The translations under genes were made by a program, and so were the position numbers. From positions 124,001 through 188,000 of the forward strand of contig NZ_FUZP01000002.1 of the NCBI RefSeq assembly GCF_900167575.1: DNA of 64,000 bases. Reading direction: 5' to 3'. Positions 8,858 to 18,789 of this stretch are shown here, one piece after another. Numbering within the stretch: position 1 is the stretch's first letter; every line of letters begins with the position of its first letter. Source of the DNA: Okibacterium fritillariae. Lineage in GTDB: Bacteria; Actinomycetota; Actinomycetes; Actinomycetales; Microbacteriaceae. The notes beneath the pieces are model-generated. The model was not told the origin of the DNA and searched no databases. It saw only the letters and a program-made list of their open reading frames with translations.

Positions 8858-9850
8858 ATGACCAGCGTGCAACAGGGCGCAGCGCCCGCCCCCTCGAACC
8901 AGCCCACCGACAAGATCGACGCCACGACCGGCCGCGTGCGCCCCGCCCGACGTTCGTCGACCGGCCAGCGCCGCCCGCGTTTCGCCAAACCTCAGGAGGG
9001 CGGCTTCCGCAAGAAGCGTTCCGTCTGGCTGACCGTCGTCATGGCCGTCATGCTCGTCTACGCGCTGCTTCCGCTGTTCTGGCTCTTCGTCAACTCGACC
9101 AAGACGCAGGACGTTCTCTTCAACTCGTTCGGCCTGTGGTTCTCGGGTGACTTCTCGTTGTTCGCGAACATCGGCGAGACGCTGGCCTACCACGACGGCG
9201 AATTCATCCGCTGGTTCGGCAACACCGTGCTCTATGTGGTGGTCGGCGCCGGCGGGGCCACGTTCCTCGCCACGCTCGCGGGTTACGGCCTGGCCAAGTA
9301 CGACTTCCCCGGCAAGAAGGGCGTTTTCGCGGTCGTGCTCGGCGCCGTGGCCGTGCCCGGAACCGCCTTGGCCGTTCCCACGTTCCTCATGTTCAGCCAG
9401 CTGGGCCTGACCAACACGCCGTGGGCGATCATCCTGCCCTCGCTCATCAGCCCCTTCGGCCTCTACCTCATCTGGACCTACGCCATCGATTCGGTGCCCA
9501 CCGAGTTGCTCGAGGCGGCGCGGATGGATGGGGCGGGCGAATTCCGAACCTTCTTCACCATCTCGCTCAAGTTGCTGAGCCCCGGTCTCATCACGGTGTT
9601 GCTCTTCACCATGGTCGCCACCTGGAACAACTACTTCCTGCCGCTCATCATGCTGTCCGAGTCGACGTGGTACCCCCTCACGGTGGGTCTCAACCAGTGG
9701 AACAACCAGGCCTCGACGGCCGGCGGCGAGGCCATCTACAACCTCGTCATCACGGGCTCGTTCCTCACCATCATCCCGATCGTCATCGCGTTCCTCTTCA
9801 TGCAGCGCTACTGGCAGTCGGGGCTCGCCGCGGGCAGCGTCAAGCAGTAA
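8858..9850 (+). CDS. Sugar ABC transporter permease (MalG/UgpE-like)
   Basis: 330-residue second permease. A strong AAGGAGAAG Shine-Dalgarno lies inside the end of the preceding gene. The first roughly 55 residues are a hydrophilic, Pro/Arg-rich cytoplasmic extension, longer than usual for this family. About six helices follow, starting at VWLTVVMAVMLVYALLPLFW. The EAA loop reads LLEAARMDGAG. It is encoded between the partner permease and the binding protein, so the three form one transport unit under the LacI-type operators. Confidence 0.92.
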   Translation: MTSVQQGAAPAPSNQPTDKIDATTGRVRPARRSSTGQRRPRFAKPQEGGFRKKRSVWLTVVMAVMLVYALLPLFWLFVNSTKTQDVLFNSFGLWFSGDFSLFANIGETLAYHDGEFIRWFGNTVLYVVVGAGGATFLATLAGYGLAKYDFPGKKGVFAVVLGAVAVPGTALAVPTFLMFSQLGLTNTPWAIILPSLISPFGLYLIWTYAIDSVPTELLEAARMDGAGEFRTFFTISLKLLSPGLITVLLFTMVATWNNYFLPLIMLSESTWYPLTVGLNQWNNQASTAGGEAIYNLVITGSFLTIIPIVIAFLFMQRYWQSGLAAGSVKQ

Positions 9851-9971
9851 CGACGACCCGCGGATGTCTCACCCGCAGCACCCTTCACCGCACCAACCGC
9901 ATCACCCGCAACACAGCTCCGCATCCACACCAGAACCCGAACACCGTTTACAACGACGTGAAAGGAAAACG

Positions 9972-11321
9972 ATGAACAGTCGTTTCAAGAAGACCGTTTG
10001 GCGCACGCTCGCCACGGCAACCGTCGGCATCGCCGCCGGCGCCTCGCTCGTGGCCTGCTCGTCGGGCCCCGGAGGCTCGGCCGACTCCGGCACCGCCGAG
10101 GACCTCGAGAAGGCCCTGCAGACCGAATCATCCATCACCGTCTGGGCCTGGGCCCCCGCGGTCGAGGACATCGCCAAGGCCTTCGAGGAGAAGTACCCGA
10201 AGATCACCGTCAACGTGGAGAACGTCGGCACCGGCAACGACCAGTACACCAAGTTGCAGAACGCGATCAAGGCCGGCTCGGGCGCCCCCGACGTGGCCCA
10301 GATCGAGTACTACGCGCTGCCGCAGTTCGCGCTCGGCAAGTCGCTCGCCGACCTGTCGAAGTTCGGCTTCGACGACCTGGAAGACAAGTTCACGGCCTCG
10401 ACGTGGAACTCGGTCAACCTGAACGACAAGCTCTACGCGCTGCCGCAGGACTCCGGCCCCATGGCGATGTTCTATCGCAAGGACGTCTTCGACAAGTACG
10501 GCATCGCCGTGCCCGAGACCTGGGACCAGTACATCGCGGCCGCGAAGACCATCCACGACGCCGACCCCAACGCCTACATCACCAACGACACGGGCGACGC
10601 GGGCTTCACCACGAGCATGATCTGGCAGGCCGGCGGAAAGCCGTACACGGTCGACGGCGAGAACGTGGGCATCAACCTGCAGGACGAGGGCTCGAAGAAG
10701 TGGGCCGATAAGTGGAACCAGCTGGTCGAGGGCGGCTACGTGGCCCAGACCTCCTCGTGGAGCGACGAATGGTTCCGCGGCCTGTCGGACGGTTCGATCG
10801 CCACGCTCATCATCGGCTCGTGGATGCCCGGCAACCTCGAAGGCCAGGCCCCCGACGGCTCCGGCCAGTGGCGCGTCGCCCCCATGCCCCAGTACGAGGC
10901 CGGCGGAACCGCGACGGCCGAGAACGGTGGCGGTGGAGACGCCGTGCTCGAGCAGTCGAAGAACAAGCTCGTCGCCGCAGCCTTCCTGAAGTACATGAAC
11001 GCCGAAGAGGGCACGCAGATCTCGATCGACAAGGGCGGCTTCCCGTCGACCAACGCCGACCTCGAATCCGACGAATTCCTCGGCTACGAGAGCGAGTACT
11101 TCGGCGGTCAGAAGATCAACGAGGTCTTTGCCGACTCGGCCAAGAACGTCGTCAAGGGATGGCAGTACCTGCCCTTCCAGGTCTACGCCAACAGCATCTA
11201 CAACGACACCGTGGGCCAGGCCTACGCCAACAAGTCCGACCTCAACGAGGGTCTGACCGACTGGCAGAAGGCTTCGGCCAGCTACGGCTCCGAGCAGGGC
11301 TTCACGGTCTCCGAGAAGTAG
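9972..11321 (+). CDS. Sugar ABC transporter substrate-binding lipoprotein
   Basis: 449-residue extracellular solute-binding protein of family 1. The ATG at 9972 follows GAAAGGAAAA. The signal peptide ends in the lipobox LVAC (residues 26-29), so the mature protein is expected to be lipid-anchored. Typical family stretches include SSITVWAWAPAVEDIAKAFE, YALPQDSGPMAMFYRKDVFD and PETWDQYIAAA. The ligand is inferred from context to be a galactose- or arabinose-containing oligosaccharide. A perfect 14-bp hairpin follows at 11375 before the GH51 gene and may separate the abundance of binding-protein mRNA from that of the enzymes. Confidence 0.93.
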   Translation: MNSRFKKTVWRTLATATVGIAAGASLVACSSGPGGSADSGTAEDLEKALQTESSITVWAWAPAVEDIAKAFEEKYPKITVNVENVGTGNDQYTKLQNAIKAGSGAPDVAQIEYYALPQFALGKSLADLSKFGFDDLEDKFTASTWNSVNLNDKLYALPQDSGPMAMFYRKDVFDKYGIAVPETWDQYIAAAKTIHDADPNAYITNDTGDAGFTTSMIWQAGGKPYTVDGENVGINLQDEGSKKWADKWNQLVEGGYVAQTSSWSDEWFRGLSDGSIATLIIGSWMPGNLEGQAPDGSGQWRVAPMPQYEAGGTATAENGGGGDAVLEQSKNKLVAAAFLKYMNAEEGTQISIDKGGFPSTNADLESDEFLGYESEYFGGQKINEVFADSAKNVVKGWQYLPFQVYANSIYNDTVGQAYANKSDLNEGLTDWQKASASYGSEQGFTVSEK

Positions 11322-11374
11322 CCAGCCCGTGAAGTAACCGGCCCGGGGAGCAGTCAGCTCCGGCCAGAACGACC

Positions 11375-11408
11375 AGATGGCGGGCGGATCCCCCTCCGCC
11401 CGCCATCT
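11375..11408 (+). terminator. Intercistronic hairpin between binding protein and GH51
   Basis: Perfect 14-bp stem, AGATGGCGGGCGGA with its complement, and a 6-nt C-rich loop. It is located 54 nt after the stop and 25 nt before the next start. It may be a partial terminator or a 3'-end stabiliser rather than a full stop of the operon. Confidence 0.7.
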
Positions 11409-11433
11409 CCTTCCCCCCCTCGAAAGGTTCCCC

Positions 11434-13092
11434 GTGCTCACCGCCTCGCTGCGCCTGAACACCCGCACCCCGATCGCGCCCGTCAACCCGCGGCTCTTCG
11501 GCTCGTTCGTCGAGCACATGGGCCGCGCGGTCTACACGGGCATCTTCGAACCCGGCCACGACACGGCGGATGCGGCGGGCTTCCGTTCCGATGTCGCCGA
11601 CCTCGTGCGTGAGCTCGGCGTCAGCATCGTGCGCTACCCGGGCGGCAACTTCGTCTCGGGCTTCAAATGGGAAGACAGCGTGGGACCGGTCGACGAGCGA
11701 CCCGTGCGATTGGATGCCGCATGGCACTCGATCGAGACGAATCGCGTCGGCATCCACGAGTTCGCCGCCTGGGCCGCATCGGCGGGCGTCGAGGTCATGC
11801 AAGCCGTGAACCTCGGCACCCGCGGCGTCGCCGAAGCCGCAGAACTGCTCGAATACTGCAACATTCCGCGCGGCACGGCGTTGAGCGACGCCCGCCGGGC
11901 CAACGGGTCCGACGAGCCCTTCGACATCCGTGTCTGGTGCCTCGGCAACGAGATGGACGGGCCCTGGCAGATCGGCCACAAGACGGCCGACGAGTATGGC
12001 CGCCTTGCCGCCGAGACCGCTCGCCTCATGCGCTTCGTCGACCCGCGCATCGAATTGGTGGCCGCGGGTTCGTCGAACGCCGAGATGCCCACGTTCGGCA
12101 GCTGGGAGCGCACGGTGCTCACGCACACGGCCGGGCTCGTCGACCACATCTCGGTGCACGCCTACTACGAGGAGCTCGATGGCGACGCCGACAGCTTCCT
12201 GGCCTCGGCCGTGGGCCTCGACCGCTACCTCGACGAGGTCGCCCAGATCATCGACGAGGTGCGCGCCGAGGCCGGCATCGAGCGGCCCATCGGCATCAGC
12301 GTCGACGAGTGGAACGTCTGGTATCAGACGCGTTTCAACGAGGTCGACAAGGAACCCCTGCTGACGGGGGAGTGGAACGAGGCACCGCGGCTGATCGAAG
12401 ACGAGTACGGCGTGACCGACGCCGTGGTGGTCGGATCGCTGCTGAACTCGCTGCTGCGCCACGGCGACCGCGTGTCGATGGCCAACCTCGCGCAGCTCGT
12501 CAACGTGATCGCGCCCATCCGCTCCGAGCCCGGCGGGCCCGCGTGGCGGCAGACCACCTTCCACCCGTTCGAGCGCACCGCCCGGTTCGCGCGCGGCGAG
12601 ATCCTCGAGGTGGATGTCTCGGGCGCGCCCGTCGTCGAGACGCAGAAGTACGGCGCCGTTCCCGTCGTCGATGCCGCGGCGACGCGCGACGGCGACGACG
12701 TGGTGCTGTTCCTCGTGAACCGGTCGACGACCGACGTGCTTGCCCTGAGCGTCGAGATCCCGGATGTCGCGGGGCTCGCGCTCGTCGACGCCGAGACGTT
12801 GACCGTGCCGGACGGGCTCGACCGGCACGCCTCGAACACGGCGACCGAACCGGCGCGCGTGGGGCTCGTGCGGCTCGCGGGCGTCGAGGTTTCCTCCGAG
12901 TCTGGCGCCGCCGCCGCTGGCTCTGCCGCCGTCTCGGCCACCCTGCCCGCGCTGTCGTGGTCGATCATTCGCCTCGCCGCGACCGCCGCCGCCGAGACGC
13001 TTCCTGCCGCGACATCCGCTTCTTCATCCGCCGCTTCTCCGTCGGACTCTTCCGACGCAACGACATCTTCCCTGGGGGACACCCGTGCCTGA
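11434..13092 (+). CDS. Alpha-L-arabinofuranosidase, GH51
   Basis: 552-residue retaining glycosidase that removes terminal arabinofuranose side chains. The GTG start at 11434 is preceded by GAAAGG. Seen: the N-terminal SFVEHMGRAVYTGIFEPGH block, VRYPGGNFVSGFKWED, the acid/base Glu173 in CLGNEMDGPWQ and the nucleophile Glu292 in ISVDEWNVWY. The beta-sandwich C-terminal domain follows. The final roughly 60 residues are Ala/Ser/Thr-rich and atypical for the family. No signal peptide is visible, so it acts in the cytoplasm on imported oligosaccharides. It overlaps the GH35 start by 8 nt, which suggests translational coupling. Confidence 0.94.
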   Translation: MLTASLRLNTRTPIAPVNPRLFGSFVEHMGRAVYTGIFEPGHDTADAAGFRSDVADLVRELGVSIVRYPGGNFVSGFKWEDSVGPVDERPVRLDAAWHSIETNRVGIHEFAAWAASAGVEVMQAVNLGTRGVAEAAELLEYCNIPRGTALSDARRANGSDEPFDIRVWCLGNEMDGPWQIGHKTADEYGRLAAETARLMRFVDPRIELVAAGSSNAEMPTFGSWERTVLTHTAGLVDHISVHAYYEELDGDADSFLASAVGLDRYLDEVAQIIDEVRAEAGIERPIGISVDEWNVWYQTRFNEVDKEPLLTGEWNEAPRLIEDEYGVTDAVVVGSLLNSLLRHGDRVSMANLAQLVNVIAPIRSEPGGPAWRQTTFHPFERTARFARGEILEVDVSGAPVVETQKYGAVPVVDAAATRDGDDVVLFLVNRSTTDVLALSVEIPDVAGLALVDAETLTVPDGLDRHASNTATEPARVGLVRLAGVEVSSESGAAAAGSAAVSATLPALSWSIIRLAATAAAETLPAATSASSSAASPSDSSDATTSSLGDTRA

Positions 13093-14866
13093 CTTCCGCA
13101 TCGGCGACACCGACTTCGAGCTCGACGGGCAGCCGTTCCGTGTGCTGGCGGGGGCGCTGCACTACTTCCGCGTGCACCCCGAACAGTGGGCCGACCGCAT
13201 CCACAAGGCCAAGCTCATGGGCCTCAACACCATCGAGACCTACGTGCCGTGGAACCTGCACGAGCCCAACCCCGGACACTTCGACCTGACGGGCCGCCTC
13301 GACCTCGAGCGCTTCCTGCAGCTCATCGCCGACGCGGGCATGTACGCCATCGTGCGCCCGGGCCCCTACATCTGCGCCGAGTGGGACAACGGCGGCCTGC
13401 CCGCCTGGCTGTTCCGCGACGAGGCCGTGGGTGTGCGCCGCTTCGAGCCGCTCTACATGGCCGAGGTCGAGCGCTACTTCGACCGCGTGCTGCCCATCGT
13501 CGAACGCGCGCAGATCACGAACGGCGGCCCCGTCATCCTCGTGCAGATCGAGAACGAGTACGGCGCCTACGGCGACGACAAGCAGTATCTCGAGGCGCTC
13601 GTCGCGCTCAACCGCGCGCACGGCATCACGGTGCCGCTCACGACCATCGACCAGCCCACCGACGAGATGCTCGCCAACGGCAGCCTGCCGGGCCTGCACA
13701 AGACCGGTTCGTTCGGGTCGCGCGCCATCGAGCGTCTCGCCACGCTGCGCCGCCACCAGCCCACCGGCCCCCTCATGTGCGCCGAGTTCTGGAACGGCTG
13801 GTTCGACTTCTGGGGCTCGCACCACCACACCACGCCGGCCGCCGAGGCCGCGCGCGAGCTCGACGAACTGCTCGCGACCGGGGCATCCGTCAACCTGTAC
13901 ATGTTCCACGGCGGCACCAACTTCGGCTTCACGAACGGCGCCAACGACAAGGGCGTCTATCAGCCCACCGTCACGAGCTACGACTACGACGCCCCGCTCG
14001 ACGAGGCCGGCAACCCGGGCCCCAAGTTCTGGGCGTTCCGCGACGTGATCGCGAAGTATGCGCCGGTTCCCGACGAGGTTCCGGATGCCGCGACCCCCGC
14101 TCCGGCGTTCCGGGCCCCGGCCGACGCCGTCGTCCCCTTCTGGCAGGTCGCGTCGGCGCTCGGCGAGAGCATTCCGCACCGCAGCATCCCGACCTTCGAC
14201 CAGGTGGAGCACTACACGGGCTTCGGCGTCTACTGCACCGAGATCGACTTCCGCGGCACGGGGCGCGCGCCGGTTCTCTCGATCGGCGAGGTGCGCGACC
14301 GCGCGCTCGTCTACCTGAACCGTCAGCCCGTCGGCGTGCTGTCGCGCGACAACCACGACCGCGCCATCGGCCTGCCGTTCGAGGCCTTGGGCACGCTCGA
14401 GATCCTCGTCGAAGACCAGGGTCGCGTGAACTACGGGCACCGCATCGGCGAGGACAAGGGCCTGATCGGGCCCGTCACGATCGACGGTCACGCGCACGAG
14501 CGCTGGGAGTTGCAGCCGCTCGGGCTCGACGACCTGTCGCCCGTGTCCGAGGCGTTCGCGCGGTCAGCGGCACCCGACCCCGAGGCATCCGCCATCGCCG
14601 GCCCCGCGTTCGTGCGCGCCACCGTCGAGCTCGACGCCCCCACCGACCTGTTCCTCGACACGACCACGCTCGGCAAGGGCGTGGCCTGGGTGAACGGTTT
14701 CAACCTGGGCCGCTATTGGCGCCGGGGCCCGCAGAACACGCTCTACGTGCCCGCCTCGACCCTGAAGCCCGGCGCCAACGAGATCGTGCTCTTCGAACTG
14801 CACGCCATCCCCGACGCGACCCTCACGTTCGTGAGCGCGGCCGACCTCGGACACACCGAGTTCTAG
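13085..14866 (+). CDS. Beta-galactosidase, GH35
   Basis: 593-residue retaining beta-galactosidase. The GTG start lies inside the end of the GH51 gene. Seen: the family N-terminus FRVLAGALHYFRVHPEQW, YVPWNLHEPNPGHFD and PGPYICAEWDNGGLP, the acid/base Glu158 in QIENEYG, the nucleophile Glu234 in CAEFWNGWFDFWG, and the conserved C-terminal jelly-roll end KGVAWVNGFNLGRYW. It has no signal peptide and is therefore intracellular. Coupled to GH51, it would trim galactose from arabinogalacto-oligosaccharides taken up by the upstream transporter. A GC-rich hairpin follows at 14871. Confidence 0.95.
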   Translation: MPDFRIGDTDFELDGQPFRVLAGALHYFRVHPEQWADRIHKAKLMGLNTIETYVPWNLHEPNPGHFDLTGRLDLERFLQLIADAGMYAIVRPGPYICAEWDNGGLPAWLFRDEAVGVRRFEPLYMAEVERYFDRVLPIVERAQITNGGPVILVQIENEYGAYGDDKQYLEALVALNRAHGITVPLTTIDQPTDEMLANGSLPGLHKTGSFGSRAIERLATLRRHQPTGPLMCAEFWNGWFDFWGSHHHTTPAAEAARELDELLATGASVNLYMFHGGTNFGFTNGANDKGVYQPTVTSYDYDAPLDEAGNPGPKFWAFRDVIAKYAPVPDEVPDAATPAPAFRAPADAVVPFWQVASALGESIPHRSIPTFDQVEHYTGFGVYCTEIDFRGTGRAPVLSIGEVRDRALVYLNRQPVGVLSRDNHDRAIGLPFEALGTLEILVEDQGRVNYGHRIGEDKGLIGPVTIDGHAHERWELQPLGLDDLSPVSEAFARSAAPDPEASAIAGPAFVRATVELDAPTDLFLDTTTLGKGVAWVNGFNLGRYWRRGPQNTLYVPASTLKPGANEIVLFELHAIPDATLTFVSAADLGHTEF

Positions 14867-14870
14867 ATCT

Positions 14871-14898
14871 CCGCGGGCCGGCCACGGTCGGCCCGCGG
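14871..14898 (+). terminator. Hairpin after GH35
   Basis: Perfect 10-bp stem CCGCGGGCCG with CGGCCCGCGG and an 8-nt loop, directly after the stop codon. There is no U-run, so it may act as a partial terminator. Confidence 0.6.
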
Positions 14899-15010
14899 GT
14901 CCAACCCCGAAGTACGACATACCCGCAGCACCAGCACATCCGCACCACCGCAGCACCCGCATGACCCGATGCACCCTCATCACACGCAATGAAGCGAAAG
15001 GGCACGTCCT

Positions 15011-18000
15011 ATGACAGCACGAACACCCCGGGGGCGCCGACTCCGGCGCACCGTCTCGATGGCACTGACGGGCGCGCTCGCCGCGTCCGGTGTCGCCCTC
15101 GCCGGAGCGGGGGCGCACGCAGCGCCCACGGCGACCGCGCCGGCCCAGGCCGCCACGACCCAGGCGGTCACGTCCCCGGCGGCGGTGGCCGCGGCATCCG
15201 CCACGCAGACGATCACGCCGGATCCGTCCTACCAGCAGCCCGAATTCGAGGGCTGGGGCACGAGCCTCGTGTGGTTCGCCAACGCCACGGGCGACTACCC
15301 CGACGAGGTGCGCAACAAGCTCGCCGACATGGTCTTCGGAAAAGACGGCCTCAACCTCAACATCGCGCGCTACAACGTGGGCGGCGGCGACGCGCCCGAA
15401 ACGCGCTCCTACCTGCGCCCGGGCGGCGACGTCGAGGGCTGGTGGAAGCGCCCGGCCGGCCTCGACCAGAACGCGCGCGACTGGTGGAACCCCGACGACG
15501 ACAGCATGTGGAACTTCGACGCCGACCCCACGCAGCGCTGGTGGGTGCAGGCCGCCAAGGCCCGCGGCGTCGACACATGGGAGACGTTCTCTAACTCGCC
15601 GCCCTACTTCATGACCAACAGCGGCGTGGTCTCGGGCGCCGTCGACAAGAACGCCGATCAGATGCGCGCGGCCGATATCGACGACTTCGCGGCCTACATG
15701 GCCCGCGCCACCGAGCACCTCGAAGACGCCGAGGGCATCACGGTCGACACGATCGATCCGCTGAACGAGCCCTGGAATGGGTACTGGACCGCTTACGGGC
15801 GACAGGAGGGCGCGAACATCCCGCCCGCCACGCAGGAGAAGATCTTCGCCGCGCTGGCGAAGGCCCAGGCGAAGTACGGCAGCGACTCGAAGATCTCGGG
15901 CATGGACGAGACCAACCCGGGCCGGTTCGCCAGCACCTGGAACGGTTACGCCGACGCCACCAAGAACCTCATCGAGCAACTCAACGTGCACACCTACGGC
16001 ACGGGTCAGCGCACGAGCGTGCGCGACATCGCCAAGGCCGCCGACAAACCGCTGTGGATGAGCGAGGTCGAGGGGTCGTGGGGCAACGGCCAGAACTTCG
16101 AGTCGATGGCCCCCGGCCTCGGCATGGCCGGTCGCATCACCGACGACCTGCGGGAACTCGAGCCGTCGGCCTGGGTGTTCTGGCAGCCCGTCGAGGACTA
16201 CGACAACATGACGCCCGCCGCCGAGAACGCCAACTGGGGAAGCATCCAGCTGCCCTTCAACGGCAACGAGACGGGCGACTACACGATTCGCACGAACACC
16301 AAATACAACACCGTGCGCAACTACACGCACTACATCGAGCCGGGCGACCACATCGTCGGCGTCAACGACACCAAGACGACGGCCGCGATCGACGGGGATG
16401 GTTCGGGCGCGACGCTCGTCTCCATCAACGACGCGACGGCCGCCAAGACCGTGGCGATCGACCTGACGAAGTTCGCCTCGACCGCGGGTGCCACCGTGAC
16501 GCCCATCGTGACCGACGCCTCGGGTGCGCTCGTCGCGCAGCCCGCCATCCCCGTGACCGACGGATCGGCCACCGTCACGCTGCCCGCCGCCTCCGTCACG
16601 ACCCTCGTGGTCGACGGTGTCTCGGGTGTTGCCGCCGACGCGAGCGTCTTCACCGACCGGGGTGTCTACCAGCTGACGAGCGCCCACGCCTCGAAGGCTC
16701 TCTCGGCCACCGCCGGGAAGGTCACGCAAGAGAACGTCGACCAGACGAAGGGCGCGCAGCACTGGCGCGTCGAGAAGCTGACCGACGGCGTCTCGAACCG
16801 CGAGGAATACCGCGTGCTCAACGTGGCGAGCGGGCAGGCCCTGTCGGCGTCGTCGCGCACGGCTCTGACCACCGCGGTCGCCGCTGCAAACGCGGGCGCG
16901 CAGCCCGCCGCCTCGCGGTGGATCCTGTCGACGACGGGTGACGGCAGCTACACGTTCGTGAACAAGGCCTACGGCACGCTGCTCGACGTGGGCGGTCAAT
17001 CGACGGCGGCCGGAGCATCCGTGGGTCTGTGGACGGGATCGTCGGCCGACAACCAGCGCTTCATCGTGTCTGACCTGTCGCTGTCGGATGTTTCTCCCGT
17101 GCGCGTCTTCACGGCACCCGGCGTGACGCCCGCGCTGCCCGAAACGGTTTCGGCCACTCAGGCCTCCGGCGCCACGGCGCAGGTGCCCGTCGCCTGGACC
17201 ACCGACGGGGTCGACTTCTCGGCCGCCGGCGTCGTCACCGTGACGGGTGTCGCGACGGGGCCCGCGGGGGACACGCGCGACGTGACCGCCGAGGTGGTCG
17301 TCGGAACGCTCGCCTCGACGCTGCCCGCCCGCGCCAAGACGTGGCTGGGGCACGAACCCGAGCTGCCCGCCACCGTCACCGCGGTGACCGAGGGCGGCGA
17401 ACAGGTCGACGTGGCCGTGACGTGGGACCTCGACGAGGTCGCCGCGGATGCCTGGGACGCGGTCGGAACCGTGACCGTTGCGGGCGCGACGACGGCGGGC
17501 TCCGTGCCCGCGACCGTGCGCGTGCAGGTGACGAACCCGTCGCTCGTGAACGTGGCGCTGGCGCCGAACGGCACGCCCACGGCATCCTTCAGCGGACAGT
17601 GGGACAAGGTGACCAACGTGAACGACGGCGTGGTCGACTCGAACCGCTGGACGAACTGGGTGTCGGGTCAGTGGCGCCCGAGCGACTGGGTGCAGATGGA
17701 TCTCGCCACCGAGACCACCATCGACCACGTCACGCTGCGCTTCTACAACGACAACGGCGGAACGCTGCCGGCCGACACCGTGCAGCTGAGCTGGTGGGAT
17801 GCCGCGGCCTCGGCCTGGGTGCCCGTCAACGCCGAGCCCACCACGGTGACCGACGATGTCTTCGAGCTCGCCACCCCGGTGACGACGTCGAAGCTGCGCG
17901 CCACCATGACGGCCCGCGCCAACGCGTGCATCGCGCTGTCGGAGTTCGAGGTGTGGGCGCCCGGTGCGCCCGGCGTCGGAACCGATGCGACGCTCGACCA

Positions 18001-18607
18001 GCTGACCGTGAACGGTGAGGCCGTCGACGGGTTCGATGCCGAGACGCTCGAGTACCGGGTGCCGATTGCGGCGCTGACCGACGGTGCGGATGCGGCAGCC
18101 GATGCCGCGCCGGCCGCGCGGGTGTCGTCTGCCGCGGGATCGGCCGCTGTGGTTGCGCCGGGTGCGTCCGCGCTCGCGGTTGCCGCCGAGGCTCCCGTGC
18201 TGGGCGCTCGCTCGGCCGACCCGTATGCCACCGTGACGATCGCGCAGCCCGATGCGGCCGCGGCCGAACCCGTCGGAACCGTGACGGTCGCCGCCGAGAA
18301 CGGCGAGGCGTCGTCGACCTACACGGTGCGTTTCGTGGCCGATGCCGTGGAGCCGGTCGACCCGACCGACCCGGGCACCGACGGCGGCACGCCCGGAACC
18401 GGCACGCCCGGTGCGGGTAGTGGTTCTGGCGCTGGTTCGGGCGCCGGCTCGGGCTCCGGGGCCGGCACGGCCAACGGTTCCGACTGGCTCGCGAACTCGG
18501 GTGCGCAGGTGGGCGGCTTCGCGGCCCTCGGCGCGCTGCTGCTCGCGGCCGGTGCGGCGCTCGTCTTCGTGCGTCGACGCCGCGCGGGTTCGACCAGCGC
18601 TGAGTAG
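15011..18607 (+). CDS. Secreted multidomain GH30 galactanase-like enzyme with sorting signal
   Basis: 1198 residues. Start ATG after AAAGGG. A signal peptide spans residues 1-37 (AGAGAHA cleavage region). A GH30 barrel occupies about 70-400, with the acid/base Glu253 in LNEPWNGYW and the nucleophile Glu352 in WMSEVEGSWG. The sequence style fits subfamily 5, endo-beta-1,6-galactanases. Downstream come a beta domain, a ricin-type (CBM13-like) module with QHWRVEKL and QRFIVSDL, Big_4-like Ig repeats, an F5/8 type C-like module near 840-980 and a cadherin-like beta domain. A Gly/Ser/Pro linker leads to LANSG (1160-1164), a hydrophobic helix and an RRRR tail, a sortase-type anchor variant. It probably cuts beta-1,6-galactan side chains at the cell surface. 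Subfamily assignment is inferred. Confidence 0.88.
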   Translation: MTARTPRGRRLRRTVSMALTGALAASGVALAGAGAHAAPTATAPAQAATTQAVTSPAAVAAASATQTITPDPSYQQPEFEGWGTSLVWFANATGDYPDEVRNKLADMVFGKDGLNLNIARYNVGGGDAPETRSYLRPGGDVEGWWKRPAGLDQNARDWWNPDDDSMWNFDADPTQRWWVQAAKARGVDTWETFSNSPPYFMTNSGVVSGAVDKNADQMRAADIDDFAAYMARATEHLEDAEGITVDTIDPLNEPWNGYWTAYGRQEGANIPPATQEKIFAALAKAQAKYGSDSKISGMDETNPGRFASTWNGYADATKNLIEQLNVHTYGTGQRTSVRDIAKAADKPLWMSEVEGSWGNGQNFESMAPGLGMAGRITDDLRELEPSAWVFWQPVEDYDNMTPAAENANWGSIQLPFNGNETGDYTIRTNTKYNTVRNYTHYIEPGDHIVGVNDTKTTAAIDGDGSGATLVSINDATAAKTVAIDLTKFASTAGATVTPIVTDASGALVAQPAIPVTDGSATVTLPAASVTTLVVDGVSGVAADASVFTDRGVYQLTSAHASKALSATAGKVTQENVDQTKGAQHWRVEKLTDGVSNREEYRVLNVASGQALSASSRTALTTAVAAANAGAQPAASRWILSTTGDGSYTFVNKAYGTLLDVGGQSTAAGASVGLWTGSSADNQRFIVSDLSLSDVSPVRVFTAPGVTPALPETVSATQASGATAQVPVAWTTDGVDFSAAGVVTVTGVATGPAGDTRDVTAEVVVGTLASTLPARAKTWLGHEPELPATVTAVTEGGEQVDVAVTWDLDEVAADAWDAVGTVTVAGATTAGSVPATVRVQVTNPSLVNVALAPNGTPTASFSGQWDKVTNVNDGVVDSNRWTNWVSGQWRPSDWVQMDLATETTIDHVTLRFYNDNGGTLPADTVQLSWWDAAASAWVPVNAEPTTVTDDVFELATPVTTSKLRATMTARANACIALSEFEVWAPGAPGVGTDATLDQLTVNGEAVDGFDAETLEYRVPIAALTDGADAAADAAPAARVSSAAGSAAVVAPGASALAVAAEAPVLGARSADPYATVTIAQPDAAAAEPVGTVTVAAENGEASSTYTVRFVADAVEPVDPTDPGTDGGTPGTGTPGAGSGSGAGSGAGSGSGAGTANGSDWLANSGAQVGGFAALGALLLAAGAALVFVRRRRAGSTSAE

Positions 18608-18615
18608 GTGAGAGG

Positions 18616-18642
18616 GGTGCGGGTCGTTCGTCGGCCCGCACC
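18616..18642 (+). terminator. Hairpin after the GH30 gene
   Basis: GGTGCGGG pairs with CCCGCACC around an 11-nt loop, 9 nt after the stop. A long pyrimidine tract follows from about 18690 to 18770. Confidence 0.6.
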
Positions 18643-18689
18643 CGCTCATCGCTCGCTCATCGCTCGCCGTTCGTTCGTTCGTTCCACGA

Positions 18690-18770
18690 CGCGTTCCCCT
18701 TTCCTCTTTCCTTTTTCTCCTTCCCCATTCCTCTTTCTTCTTTCCTCTGCACCTCTCTTCTCCTTCCACA
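18690..18770 (+). other. Polypyrimidine leader tract
   Basis: About 80 nt of almost pure C and T just upstream of the next gene. Short direct repeats (CGCTCATCGCTCG and CGTTCGTTCG types) come before it at about 18648-18685. No known regulatory element is recognised. It would form an unstructured 5' leader in the mRNA. Confidence 0.5.
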
Positions 18771-18789
18771 CCGACGTGAAAGCGATTCA